In this document: positions 19,604-31,012 of the stretch, in pieces
How the letters are laid out: each line of letters opens with the position of its first letter
How positions within the stretch are numbered: position 1 is the first letter of the stretch
Assembly (NCBI GenBank): GCA_002286855.1
Contig: NRSV01000003.1
Coordinates: forward strand, 1,432 to 65,431
DNA from: Bipolaris cookei
Lineage: Eukaryota > Ascomycota > Dothideomycetes > Pleosporales > Pleosporaceae
Direction: 5' to 3'
DNA length: 64,000 nucleotides
Notes under the pieces: model-generated
Told to the model about the DNA's origin: nothing
The model's input: the letters and a program-made list of their open reading frames with translations, nothing else
The model's database searches: none
Position numbers and translations under genes: made by a program

Positions 19604-22600
19604 AGCGAGACCAAGCTGCAAGGGCTCCGACAGCCTTGTATAGTCTCTCCAGACGCTATGACGCGTGAAGTCGCGTGTCGGGAAGCAGAATAGAGGCGTC
19701 GGGCCTACTGGGCACGGTCGGTGCGGGAGGTGACTGTCGAGATTGCGCTGACGATTGCCAAGCGCGTGGTTGAAGAGGCGGTAAGGTGCAGGCTGTCAAC
19801 TATGGGCGGACGGGTGAAGCCTGGCATGTAGAGGGCAATTTTGACGCGACAAAAGGCAGAAAGGAGGCAGTTTGGGGGTGGTGGGACGTGGACTGTCTAA
19901 TCCCGTGCGGCCAGGTGAGGCAGCGGAGCAATTCGCTTGCACGCGCTAACAAGCAAGCTGCGACGAGTGCTGGAGTAATGGCGGGTCCGCAGGGTGGAGC
20001 GGTGTAGCGTTGCTTTTGGGTATACAGGTAATTGAGCGTCAATGGGAGGCAATTGAGCAGGCGAAAGGGGGGCAAAGGGGGAGGGTCGGGTGGTGCAAGC
20101 AGCAGGAGGAGGAGGAGGGGGAGGAGGAGGGCAAGCGGGGGTGAAGGAAGAGAGGCAGGCAAACAGGCAGGTAACAAGAGGAGCGAGGGAGCGAGAGACG
20201 CGGACGCGGACGCGGTGGACGGGTCTGGGTGTTTGGCTGGCTGGCTGGCTGGCCTTACCGTGAACCATGCCACTCCCACCTTGTCTACTCGTACCGTGTC
20301 TGCGTACATAGTAGCCTGGCCTGCCTTGCCTTGGTTTGGAGGAATCACGGCCTGCCTGCGTGCAGCTTACCATGCTTGGCTGCCACTGTACTGAGCATAT
20401 CCACCAGAGCCTGCAAGGGCCTGCAGCCAATGGCCGCCCTCAAGCACGCGTTCCCTTGGATCCGCCCCACGTCATGCCCCCGTCGACGTCTATCCTCGAC
20501 CATCTCCAGCACCATCCTCGTGCCGGCACTTGACACTAGCCAGCTGTTCGCCATGCCCGCCCGCATAAACACTCAATTTTCTCTCTGTCAACATCCAGAC
20601 CAGACGCCCCCTATGCGCCGCTGCCATTGAACCAGGGCGCCTCTGGCCAGTCGCCGCCACTGCCATGGGCCCGGTGGAAACATGCGCACGCCTCGACGAA
20701 GCGCGCGTGGATAGCATCTGTCTACCGTGTGCTAGTTTACTACACATGTCTGCTGGCCGCAGCCTATCCTCGTCCTCAGAGAGCCATCTTCCGATCCAGC
20801 CGCTAGGGGCGCATGAAACTCGACAACACCGACCCTGGCTCATAGCGCCCAGCTCAGCTCGCCCACCGCAGGCAGCCACAGCACAAGCCCGCTGCCCTAC
20901 CCTAACCCTGCGCTGACAGAAAAGCCCACGACACTCCTGCCTGTCTGCCCATCACCCGCCCGGTCCAGACGCTTCTTTGCCATCCCTCTCGCCGACGATG
21001 CTCATTTCGATCTCTACAACCACTACCGCACGGCTCTCCAGGCACCACGGCAATCGCAAACATGCAAAAGGAGACGCCCGCCCGCCCAACGTCGAGGCAC
21101 TGCTTGTTGTTCCCATCGTGCAATGCTGCTAATCTCATCCTTAACTGGGTAATACGCTTGCCCTAGTGCCCCCCCATCTCTCCGTTATATCCCGTCTTCA
21201 TGCGACGCCCGACTTCGGGTCGACTACCACCAACTATCTCCGCGCGCCAGTGAATGCACCCCACTCAACTGCCGTCTCTGCAGCTCCCATTGCTCCCATT
21301 ATCCGGGTTACACCTATCTTTGCCATAGGCTATCATTGTCTTTCCACCCCATCTCTCATTCTGAAAAAAAACTGACCATATCTTTGTTCCCCTTCCTTCG
21401 GGCCTTCAACTTCATATACCCTTGCTCTCCAGTCTGCCTTGATTTTCGAAGCCCGACGCTAGCCATTTGTCAAAAAACGTCTGTGGTTCTTGTAATATCC
21501 CTCCCCTTAAGCGAGAGAGACCGCTTTCCTTTCTTGCCCTTTACAGCAACACAATCACGATCCACCGCCCGCTGCCCGCCGTCCACACACCCACCTACCC
21601 ACCCGCCGGACCTCTCTCCGATGATTTGCCAGACTGGGCCCCACGGCGGGCTCATCATTGCTGATCATCCTCTCTTTGTCCACCATCTGAGCACCAACCC
21701 CGTCTGTGTCCAGCGCAAATTGTTCATACCTGATTACCGAACTGCTTATTTTATTTTGTTCTTGCCAGACCCTAAATGCTTAGACTATTTTTCTTCTTCT
21801 TCTTCTTCTTTGCACTAGCATAAATCATCACCGAGCCTTAATTCTAACCAACGACGTCATTCTTTTTCCTACTGACTCGCTCCCTATCTGTCCCGTAGGT
21901 GTAACCCTCTTTTAGTCCACCGTAGGCGCCCTCTTCGATCCCGATTACAATCGGCCAACTTCTCTACCACATATCCTTGCCCGCTATCTTTCTCACTCAG
22001 ATATCCATGTTACCCCTGCGTTGTCGATTCTTTCAAACCAAGAAGACATGTCACAAGTCACACAAAACAAGCATCATCCCGTTATACCTAACCTACTGCA
22101 TAGAAATCTACAAGGATAACATTACAAGAGATTTTCGTATCCCCACTCAGACTATCTACCCATACACATCTTGACACTCACTATTTTCGCATGTCTTATC
22201 AAGTGCTCACCATCCGTCATCGTCGTCGCTTGAAACCTTATGTCGGGATATTCCCCCCCCCCTTTTTTTTCCTGGGTTGTTTGTGAGGCAGCAAATCGGA
22301 AAGAAGAAGGTACGAGTCAGTGTATTCCGAGTGAGTCACCACAACGCATGTTCTAGACCAAAGTCAACGGTAAACGGTTAATAGCGGTCAACCAACGAAG
22401 AACAAAGTGACAACGATGAATCCGTGTTCTACAGTGCCATCTACACATGTCGAAAAAGAAACTTTGATTTTTCTAGGGGTATATCTGAGTAACTGTCATC
22501 TATCTTGTCTTGCCCTTGTTGCCTTGCTACAGAATTTCGTGATTGAGATTCTCATTCCATCGTGATGTCGCCGAGTGTCAAAAAACATCATTGCCTCCCA

Positions 22601-22658
22601 TTCTATAATACCCATGCGAACAAGGAAACATGTCTTAAAGAAAAGAACCCAACATCAT
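19604..22658. other. 3-kb intergenic region upstream of the forkhead gene
   Basis: Holds the forkhead promoter or long leader (CTGGCTGG repeats near 20234-20252, GGA-rich tract near 20101-20130). A pyrimidine-rich zone at 21160-21830 includes a TTC microsatellite near 21793. Several ORFs of 60-180 codons overlap in opposing frames with low-complexity composition; none shows a recognisable domain. Confidence 0.45.
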
Positions 22659-24582
22659 TTACTTCCGTGACCCAATCCGTAACCCAGGCACTCCCTTCAA
22701 CCCCATCTTGCCCACCGTCGACTTCTCCAGCATCGGCGGCTCAGGACACCCCATCGTATACGCATACTCATTCGCCAGCTTCACCAGCTCCGCTGTCGAA
22801 ATCTGCAGCTTCTTCACAAACGTCTTGTTGTAGCCCAGAAAAGCCTGGTACGCTTTTGACTTGGATACTTCCTCTACATCGACAAAGGCGCGCTCAATGT
22901 TCGGCTGGTGAGCAGCCAGTCGCGACACAATGTCGACAGGGTAAGGCTGGATGGGCAGCGTCTTGTTGACGTGTGGGAAGAAGGATTCTTGCTCAAATAG
23001 AATGATGACCGCACGGCCGTCCTTGCCTGCACGCGCTGTGCGACCCACGCGGTGGACGTATTGTTCGGTGCTCGAAGGGAGCCCCACCTGGATTACGAGC
23101 CCAACGTTGGGAAAATCCATGCCGCGCCCAACCACGTCAGATGCAAATAGAATTCCGCTCGACGCCTCCTTGAAGTTCTTGGTCGTCTTGGTTCGAGCGG
23201 GCTGCGACATGCGGCTGTGCAGCTCAAATAGCCGGAACTGAGGTAGTGCGTTGCGGTACAGATCGTAGAGCAGCCCCACGCCGTTTGCTGTCGTGCCAAA
23301 AACAATGGCCTTGAAGTCGGTAGGATTCTGATTGTATTCCTCCTCAATCAATGCAGACAGTGCGGGAAACGTTTGGCCGACGGTAGGAACAAAAATGTAA
23401 AACTGCCGCACCCGCTCGTGCGTGGGCACTTCATTGGGATCCACCGTCGAGAGATGCGTGTAGCCGGGGAACAAGACAATCTTTGCAATATCGAGCACTT
23501 CTTTGGGCAGCGTCGCAGAAAAGCACATACCCTGCCAGCCGTCATTCTTTGGTGGGATGCGTCTCAGGATTTTCTTGACTGCAGGTGCAAATCCAGCGTC
23601 CAGCATCTGATCTGCTTCATCCAGCACCACCGTCTTCAAGTGCGAAAACTTGTCGCGAACTTCCTCTTCACCCAGAATATCATCCAGTCGTCCGGGTGTC
23701 GCTACCAGAACAGTGGGGTTGCCGTTCATGAAAGCCTCGAGATTTGACGCACGAGAGGTACCGCCAAACGCAGTGTGACACTCCATCTTCTGTGGCAGGC
23801 ATGCCGTCACGCCATTACACTCCTTGGCAATCTGCAGAGCCAGCTCGCGCGTAGGGCAGATGACAAGGATAGCAACCTTGCCTCTTGGGGGCATGTTGCC
23901 TGCCAGGAGGTTCTGAATTGCGGGAAGTAGGAAAGCCACCGTCTTGCCTGTACCCGTCTTTGCCTGGACAACGCAGTCGGATGATAGTGAGGGAAGCTCT
24001 GTTAGAACCTTTTGCTGAACCGGAGACATGTACCTGTCGTTGTTAGCTGAGCCTCCAACGCCAACATGCAAAGTGAGGAGTCATCTCCCGCATCGTCACG
24101 TATCCTGCTTACTGGAATCCCATCTTGTCCAAGCCGTCAAGCAATCCTGGGTGTAGCCTATCCTTTAGCTCGGAAAACGGCTTTGGTGCCGCATCGCCTG
24201 CAGCCGTGCTGTACATTTGTCGCACATCGACGCTAGTATCGGGATTTGGCTGCGTGGTTTCCTTCTTTGGGCGTTTGGGCTGCTGCACCATTGTCGAGTG
24301 AGACGTAGACGTCCCGGGTGTTGCTGCACCCCCATTTGTACGGTCTCCACCACCGCCACCGCCTCCCCCTCCTCTGCCGCGAGGCCACTTGCGCTTTGGT
24401 GGTGGGGGCATCGTTGATAGTTGTGTTGTTTGAGCGTGATGTCTGTTGTAGAAGCTAAGGGGGGCTGTTGAAAAGCAGCCAAGTTTTGTATGAGTTACTA
24501 GGGACAAGCGCGAGGGAACGAGGCGAGCAACAGCGATCGGGCGGAATGGACGAGATACTAAAACTTGTTCTATTATCTTCAT
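22659..24582 (-). CDS. MSS116: DEAD-box RNA helicase, MSS116-like (mitochondrial)
   Basis: ATP-dependent RNA helicase of the family that assists mitochondrial group I/II intron splicing and translation. Exons 24582-24114 less its last base, i.e. 24582-24113, and 24033-22659, with a 79-bp intron, give 614 aa. The motifs are complete: Q motif region YMSPVQQKVL, Walker A AKTGTGKT, PTRELA, TPGRLDD, DEAD, SAT, and HRVGRTARAG. The first 57 residues from the ATG at 24582 contain many Arg and hydroxylated residues and no acidic residue after Glu5, as in a mitochondrial presequence. A second in-frame ATG at 24411 starts a Gly/Arg-rich form without it. The C-terminal extension after the helicase core fits MSS116 proteins. 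Confidence 0.88.
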
Positions 24583-25235
24583 TCGTACATACACACAACG
24601 TCCTCCGCAAAAGACTCGGCAAAGTACAGAGACTGTGGCGGTTGTGAAAAAGGGGAATTGCTGGAAAGCGGTCCAGCACAGTGTTTGTGAAACGACCAAA
24701 AAAGTTCAGTGCACGACGTCAGTCTGTGCTTCAATCACGTCGGGGCTGACTCAGCTCCCTACCCTGCACTTTACCATTGTTCACACTCGTAGTCCACCAT
24801 CACCACCATCACCATCTCGCCTATATTATCAAGAAAAGCTTCTAGCATCTGAGAGTCTATTAAGCGTTATGGTAAAGAGTATTGTACTAGCATAAATGCT
24901 GTATATGTGCTATACTATGATTAGGAACGAATAAGAACGCGTAGGAGTGTCAAAGGGGCAACTACGGGAAATGTGAAGAACGGCGAGTAGAGAGGGGGTT
25001 ACAATTATATAGTCTTGGATTTTGAGTATGGAATTCATATATGTGGGATTGCGTCGAGTTCCACCCAGTTGGTTCTTCAAATGAGACGCAGGATATCAAT
25101 TATTTAGGTTTGCAGGGTGCTGCACACTTGAGTTACGTCTTCCTTTTCTTTGCAACAGATGGTAGTATTTTTCACTTTTGTCTTGCACCTTGATACACAC
25201 GCGCCGAGTATTTGCAAATCCAATCGCTCGTTTCG
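24583..25235. other. intergenic, helicase promoter side
   Basis: AT-rich around 24840-25200. A TGACTCA occurs near 24747 but has no amino-acid biosynthetic gene next to it. No gene recognised. Confidence 0.5.
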
Positions 25236-26098
25236 TTACATTGGCACTCCCCTTCTCCGATCATGTACTCCAGCCCAGTTGGCATATTGACTAGAATTCT
25301 CCACCCAGTTTCTGTGCGGTCGCTGGTAATACTCTTGCCAAGCGAACGCATCAGTCAAACGATCGTACATGTTAACACAATCTGTCGTTTCATGTACATC
25401 CACCCAACTTCTTCAGCATCATCATCCGTCTCGCCGCCATCCCAGTCCCTAGTAAATTCCTCCGTGGGCATCTCTACTTCTTTTCGCTCCCAATCCGTAG
25501 TAAGAAGCTTCATCGCTGGGTCTCTCAACTCAGGTTCTTCGGGCCATTTCTCTACCAAGTGCAAGCAGTCTGGATCCACGAAGATGCAGTACATTCATCG
25601 GGGCGGCACAAGACTCGCAGGATGCGTTGTACCGGGTACATTTTGTGCGTCGTTGCTGAATAATTTTTCAAGAACCTGCGCGAGTCCGCCCAGTTCTTCC
25701 AGGCACTCTCCGCGAAGCTGTTGGGGTAAGTCGTTGGCTACCCAGGCGCGAAATGCGCGGCGTGCGGCTTACGAATCTGTGCTAGCAAGTGTTGCTTCGT
25801 CCTCAATAATTGTGATCTCGTGACGCGCGAGCAGATCCAATTCATCTTCCACTTGTAAGGTCTCTTCGACATTGGCGCGAAAGATTTCGAGAAACTGGGT
25901 CCATGGTGCATCGCTGGAAGGACCACGGGCTGCGCGGACGATGACGAAACCCCATTTGGTGTCACGCCGTAAGTATGGGCTTGCTAGACTGGTTTCGGTG
26001 GCATAATATTGTTTGTGGTCCCTGGGCGCCTGTTCTGCAATCTCCTCAATCAATCGTCTGAGGACTTCAGCAGTCGAAAGAGAGTCGTCTGCTGACAT
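25236..26098 (-). pseudogene. decayed gene of a fungal orphan family
   Basis: A single minus-strand frame from the ATG at 26098 (or 26116) reads coherently through MSADDSLSTAEVLRRLIEEI, a Trp-rich middle (DTKWGFVIVRAARG), and an acidic end (GGETDDDAEEVGWMYM). It is broken by TAA at 25769-25771 and TGA at 25595-25597, in the same frame. After about 25365 the sensible sequence continues in another frame (RLTDAFAWQEYYQRPHRNWV) to a TAA at 25236. With two stops plus one shift this is a pseudogene. The acidic DDAEEVGWMY-type ending recurs in uncharacterised Pleosporales proteins, by memory only. Function unknown. Confidence 0.6.
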
Positions 26099-26382
26099 GG
26101 TGTGTTGGTACCCCATAGGAGATATGTGAAACTATGTCTTGAAATTGGGAAGAACTGGACTTTGATACCAAACAAGCGAGAGAAGGACAAGAATTGAACG
26201 ATTGATGAGTAGGAAACGTTGCGAATCTTGTTGGATAGACAAACGTCGTACTAGCATTCGCAGGATAAGCCTTGATGTAGCGACGACTAACAGCTCTTAA
26301 TACAATAAGCAGGTATGCTGCAAAACACAGAAGCAGATCACGCTTGACCATATTCGATAAAGCTTAGGCAATCAAGGATCCC

Positions 26383-28181
26383 TAGTCTGTGGGCCCGCAC
26401 TTGCATGTCGATACTGTGTAAGTTGATAGTGCGAGCACTTTGTGATTATGAGCTAATTGTTGGAGGTATGCATCGACCTGATCAGTGGCAAACCCGATCC
26501 GAGCTGGTGGAGGCACACCTCCGCCAATGCTTGTAGGCGGCTGCGAAGTTGTGGGTGTCGAGCCGGTAGACACAGGAATCGTATTGCTCGATGAAGAAGC
26601 TGTACTTGCTAAATGTCGCAAAAAGAGTTAGCAAACTGAACATGCAGAGATATTCCAGCAGCATCAGGAGAATATCGTTGGAGACTTAGATTTCAGGATA
26701 CAGTAGCTCTTGCCCTCCTGTAATATGCAACTGTCTGCCGAAAGACTTGAGCCCCATGCTATCAGGTCTTCTACTGTGATACCAGCTTGTGCAGCCCATT
26801 TGTTACACGCGTTGATCTTAGCAACACCCAATACACTTGAAAGCGATTCAGAGAATGTGTTAAGTTAAATCTCACAGTTTTCCACCGTGCCTGCTGCTGT
26901 CAACCACAGAGGGTCTGTCACAATTGGTGGGGGTGCAGATGTCGGCGAAGGTGGTGACTTTGGGAAGACGGTTCCTGGCGTTGGCGTCGGATAGCCAGAG
27001 TACGTGGTTACGTTGCCAACAGGTCGGACGTAATATGACGTATTCAGCCACAAGTTGGAGAACTTGTTATCGAAGTGAGGGTTGAGAAAATAAAAAGTCA
27101 TCTAAGGAGATGCCGAAGGTCAGTGAGATACTGCCACATAGGTCATCTTTCTTCATGAGATACCATCTCCCACAGTGCTTGTTGGACTAGCTTTGCGCAT
27201 CTGATGATACAGGCGCAACTGTATCGATTGTGTCGCTTTGACCCGCTTGCACGAACCCTTCTGGCAAACTGCTGTGGTGTTAATTCGACTGTCTTTCATG
27301 GACGAGGACAGTATGGAAAGCTTCTCACCTAGTACACAGATTCCACCCATACCAGCTGGCAAGGTTGTTACAAAAGTCGTTAATCATGGAATTCCATGAG
27401 AGAAGCCACTGTCGGGTTATGTTATAGCTAGCAGTTATATCATCGCACCTGTCGTAAAAGCTCAGCCGATATGTGGTACGTAAGCTTATCCTCCTGCATT
27501 GCAGTTAGAAGTCAGCGAGGCGAACATATCGTTGCTATTCTCTTTGTAGCTAAAGGGCAAAGCAAGCTGCCACTTCTGAACTACAAGTTCGCAATTCGAG
27601 CAGTTCTGGGACACTATCCAATTTGCGCTGCTGCTTTGGTTCATCCATGACGAGACCATTGTATCACAATACTCGCTGGTCGATCTATCAAACAAAGGCT
27701 ATACTTAGTATTAAACGTGGATTCGTAGTATTCATGAATACAATTACGATCTGGGACAACTCAGTCGTATCGCGTAGAGATGTCTGTTTTTCCCATGTTA
27801 GCATGAACAGTATGAATTTTAGAAGTTGTTTCCCAAATATCTGGATATGCAACACCCCCACTGGGAGTGATGCCATCTTTGGAAGAAGTACAGGCCGTTT
27901 GGATAGCTTTTCTTGCTGAGGTCAGGACTTGAGCGTAACTTCCACTGCAAAACTCCCCAAGGAGCTCATCATTTAGCAAATCAAATCTTGCATCTCTGGA
28001 TGGGGTTTGTTAGTAATTCTTGACACTGTATTATGGGATTATACAGAACCCTGTTCCTGGATGCTCTGAGAGCTGTCTAGGGCATGAAGCGATTGCACTG
28101 TTTACAACTGCGAGGCAGCCATCATTCAAGCCGAGAAGATCAAGAGGAAGCAAAGCGCCTGATATTCCCCATGCGAAGACG
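26383..28181 (-). pseudogene. broken multi-LysM secreted protein gene
   Basis: LysM proteins bind chitin; secreted ones can shield hyphae or hide chitin from host receptors. On the minus strand the pieces appear in order. First is a Cys-containing N-terminal region (LDLLGLNDGCLAVVNSA.., then DLLNDELLGEFCSGSYAQVL..). Then comes CDTMVSSWMNQSSSANW.., then LysM-like segments: RCDDITASYNITRQWLLSWN with PAGMGGICV, HCGRWYLMKK..CGSISLTFGIS, and KWAAQAGITVEDLIAWGSSL with CILQEGKSYC. Intron borders are visible, but the gene is damaged. There is a 1-nt shift near 27358 between CNN and LPAGMGGICV, an in-frame TAG at 27186-27188, a second 1-nt shift near 27090, and a poor donor (GTTCTG) in the first intron. 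No signal peptide exon could be placed. Adjacent to the six-cysteine secreted protein gene. Confidence 0.65.
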
Positions 28182-28505
28182 GAAAGATTTTATTGCCGGA
28201 GAAGCAAGACTGCTGAACAAAGGAACCTCGTGACAGTCGTGAGACCAAGAGATATTGCTTGATTCTTGACAAGTTATAGAATGTAGATGAGGCTACCACC
28301 GTGGAACCCATCAAGAATCTGATAAAGACGACGAAATACTTTGCGACACAGTTGGATAAGTTGAATTTTAGTGATACTTCTGTTGGAGCAGAGTACAACA
28401 TTTAGAAGAGTATTGAATTCAAGCATCAAATTCTTAACCAACATATCTACTTCACAAATTCATGCTCCGCCCCCCCCCCCCTCCCCTCCCCTCATAACAA
28501 TTCCC

Positions 28506-28829
28506 TTAAAGCCCACAAACAATAGCCCCAAACTCATTCTTTGTCGCCTCCCACCACGCGGCCTCAACTGCACCCGGACCGCAGGTGCTTGGTGTCGTAA
28601 ATTTCCACTCAAGCAATCCGTTCTCGCCTCCGCACCACGCATCAGAAATAGGGCAGTCGCCTTGAAAGCTCTTCATGTTATCCCAGAGGCCGCCGCACCA
28701 GCCGGAAATGTCATAGACGTTTGTAGCTGTTACGCGCCATTTGTGGACCCAGCCGCCTTCGTAGCCGCAGGTGGCGGAGAGGGCGGTGGCGGGGAGGAGG
28801 GTGGTGAGGGCGAGGGTTGTGAGCTTCAT
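28506..28829 (-). CDS. small secreted six-cysteine protein, paralogue A
   Basis: A 107-aa intronless frame. A signal peptide is obvious (MKLTTLALTTLLPATALSA, cleavage about residue 19). The mature part has six cysteines at 21, 45, 59, 66, 83 and 105 and conserved blocks VYDISGWCGGLWDN and WWEATKNEFGAIVC. It is a clear paralogue of the gene at 30056-30487, with identical spacing between cysteines 2 to 6. A TATATATAAA box lies about 150 bp upstream on the minus strand. I know of related hypothetical proteins in plant-associated fungi, but no function; an apoplastic effector-like role is inference. The TTA at 28506-28508 is the stop. Confidence 0.85.
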   Translation of the reverse strand: MKLTTLALTTLLPATALSATCGYEGGWVHKWRVTATNVYDISGWCGGLWDNMKSFQGDCPISDAWCGGENGLLEWKFTTPSTCGPGAVEAAWWEATKNEFGAIVCGL

Positions 28830-30055
28830 TTTGTTGGGGGGTTTGAGGAATGAAGTTGTGGATTGAATTTAGTAATGTAATTTGTAAATTGCGTTGGTTT
28901 TGATGAGTAGAAGAGTATGAGGAAGGAAGTTGTAGTGAGATGTGTTGTTGATGCTAACTACCCGATGGCAACTTAGGTTTATATATACATAGCCAAGATC
29001 ATTGAGCTGTTCATGACTACGAATAATTCGCATAATCACTCTATGCAAGAGACTGTACCGGCTTCATTTCCTTGGCTTTACGGCAGTGCTCTACAATTCC
29101 CTCCAATTACCAAGCTGTACGAAAGACGAAGTTGATCAGTAACTCCCCATCCGGAAACTCCCAGCGCACTCAACAACCCGCCATATCCCTCCACCAAGAC
29201 ACGCACCGCGACCTAACTCATCTCCTCCATGTCACCGAAGATCAATCACCATCTCTTCCTCTTGGCAAATTTATCTCGCAACTTTTTTTAGCAGCACCCC
29301 CCTCCCCCCCTTCCCCCACATCACCCACGACCCTGCATACACCCCCTACCTACAGAAGCACAAACCTACACCCCCCATCTCACCGTGCACTCAACTCCTC
29401 AATTGCGATTCGCCGACGCACCGTCGCCTTAAACTAAGACTCCAAGCATTTGGGGTCCGAAAGCACGGTACCGACACCATAGCGTCCGCTGCGGGTAAGG
29501 CGTACCACCCAGGGATACGTACTAAGGCGTCCAACCCACGCTCCGCCTCAAATCCCCATAAGAAATCAGCACGCCTAGGTAGATCTTTACCTTTATTCCA
29601 CATAAGTACGGATTGTTTAGACAAAATGTAAATCGGACCTTTGTGGTCTGCCTAGGCCACCAGACTCTCCGCCCCCAATCGTCTCCACTCGCGGGTTTTT
29701 AATTGGGCGGCTTGAGTGTTGGAAGAGAAAAGCGGTGATGGTCTCGGTGGTACTTGAGAGATCTCGGCATTGCGGGAATTAGATGCGATTTGAGCGGGCC
29801 TGGGAGAGCAGAGTGACAAGGCGTGGGAAGGACAAGAGCACTTCGCTTGTTTTGTCCTGAAAGAGAATGAATCAAGACTATCTCTTCACTCAAACTGTGA
29901 TGCCCTACACCGTCTATCTTGGTTGGATGTCTATAAATGCCATCCAAGTCTCGTAGCAAAATCAATCACTCCACAGTCTTCCAACCTTCCGACCTCGACA
30001 ACATCTTTACTCCTCAATCTTTCCCTCCACCTCTTCTTCATAAATACATTTCAAA
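28830..30055. other. shared intergenic region of the divergent secreted-protein pair
   Basis: 1.2 kb between the two start codons, so both genes are transcribed outward. TATA-like boxes occur on each side: TATATATA at 28980-28987 for paralogue A, and TATAAAT at 29932-29938 for paralogue B. C-rich tract near 29290-29320. No ORF of substance. Confidence 0.6.
29932..29938 (+). promoter_or_regulatory. TATA box of paralogue B
   Basis: TATAAAT 118 bp before the ATG at 30056, at a usual distance for a TATA-driven fungal gene with a leader of about 85 bp. Confidence 0.55.
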
Positions 30056-30487
30056 ATGCACTTCTCAACCCCCCTCACCCTCACCCTCGCCGCCCTCGCA
30101 ACCACCGCTTCAGCAGCAAGCTGCACCATCGATGGCAGCGCCGCAGCGTACCACTGGGAAGTACGGGCTTCCGGCGTCTATGATATCCCAGGCTGGTGCG
30201 GTGGACTCTGGGATAATCTGAATCGATGGGGTGGACTGTGTAATCCTTCTTATCCGTATTGTAATGGGCAGGATGGGGAGATGGTGTGGAGATTTACGTC
30301 GAGTATGGGGTGTATGAGGGGACATGTTGAGTCGGTTTGGTAAGCTGGTTTTTGATTCTTTCTGAAAGTGGGAACATAAGGATGGAGCTAACGGGAAAAT
30401 AGGTGGGAGGCGACGAAGAATGAGTTTGGGGCTATTACTTGTGTGGATGCGCCGGAGAAGAAGAAGAGGGAGGAGTTCAAGGCTTAA
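30056..30487 (+). CDS. small secreted six-cysteine protein, paralogue B
   Basis: Two exons, 30056-30339 and 30403-30487, coding 122 aa. The intron (30340-30402) starts GTAAGC and ends AATAG, with branch-like GCTAACG. It splits the codon of the first Trp in the WWEATKNEFGAI motif; without splicing a stop follows immediately. Signal peptide of about 20-21 residues (MHFSTPLTLTLAALATTASA). Cysteines at 23, 48, 62, 69, 86 and 108 match paralogue A spacing (14, 7, 17, 22 between the last five). Unlike A it ends with a basic tail, EKKKREEFKA. Role unknown; effector-like by features. Confidence 0.85.
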
Positions 30488-31012
30488 GCTGGAGGAGATG
30501 TATGGGGTTGGTGCTAAAGGGGTGGTTTGGAGTGTGGGTGGAGTAGTCTTGGGTGTGACGTGGTAGGGGGTTAGCAAATATGAAATGGGGCATGTAAGGA
30601 TTGCTGTGATCATTTCTAGCAGTACAATACAATTCGCTATTCAAACCCAGTAAACTGAACACCAATAATAGATTGACCCTCCAAGAAAGTTGACTGAAGT
30701 CGTTATTGGTACTGCTTTCATAACAAGACAACTAGCGTCTATTACTTTACAAAGACTCATCGACTTGCGTTGCGTAATTAGACACTCTTATCTTTTGTAT
30801 ACTATCACTGCTCTGATCCTATCAAGGGCAGGCTTGTGAGAAATTCTACAAGCAACACAACCCCTTAGTCTTTACAGAAACAACCCAGCATCCAAAAATC
30901 TCACTTTTGAAAAATAAAAGCTGCATTCGCATTGGGTCCTACCAAGAAAAAGTCGCACGCAAAAGAAATCAAAGACAAACACACCCATCTATCCATCCTC
31001 AACACTTGGGTA
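30488..31012. other. intergenic between paralogue B and the kinase-like gene
   Basis: Convergent 3' flanks, AT-rich. No gene or RNA recognised. Confidence 0.5.

Noticed and set aside
19800..20630. Several ORFs of 120 to 180 codons on both strands upstream of the forkhead gene
   Set aside because: They overlap each other in low-complexity GGA/CTGG repeats and contain long Pro, Leu or Gly runs only.
20899..20912. CCCTAACCCT as an interstitial telomere repeat
   Set aside because: Fewer than two units; chance occurrence.
24747..24753. TGACTCA near the helicase promoter, and TGAGTCA near 22331
   Set aside because: No amino-acid biosynthetic gene is nearby and such 7-mers are expected several times by chance in the window.
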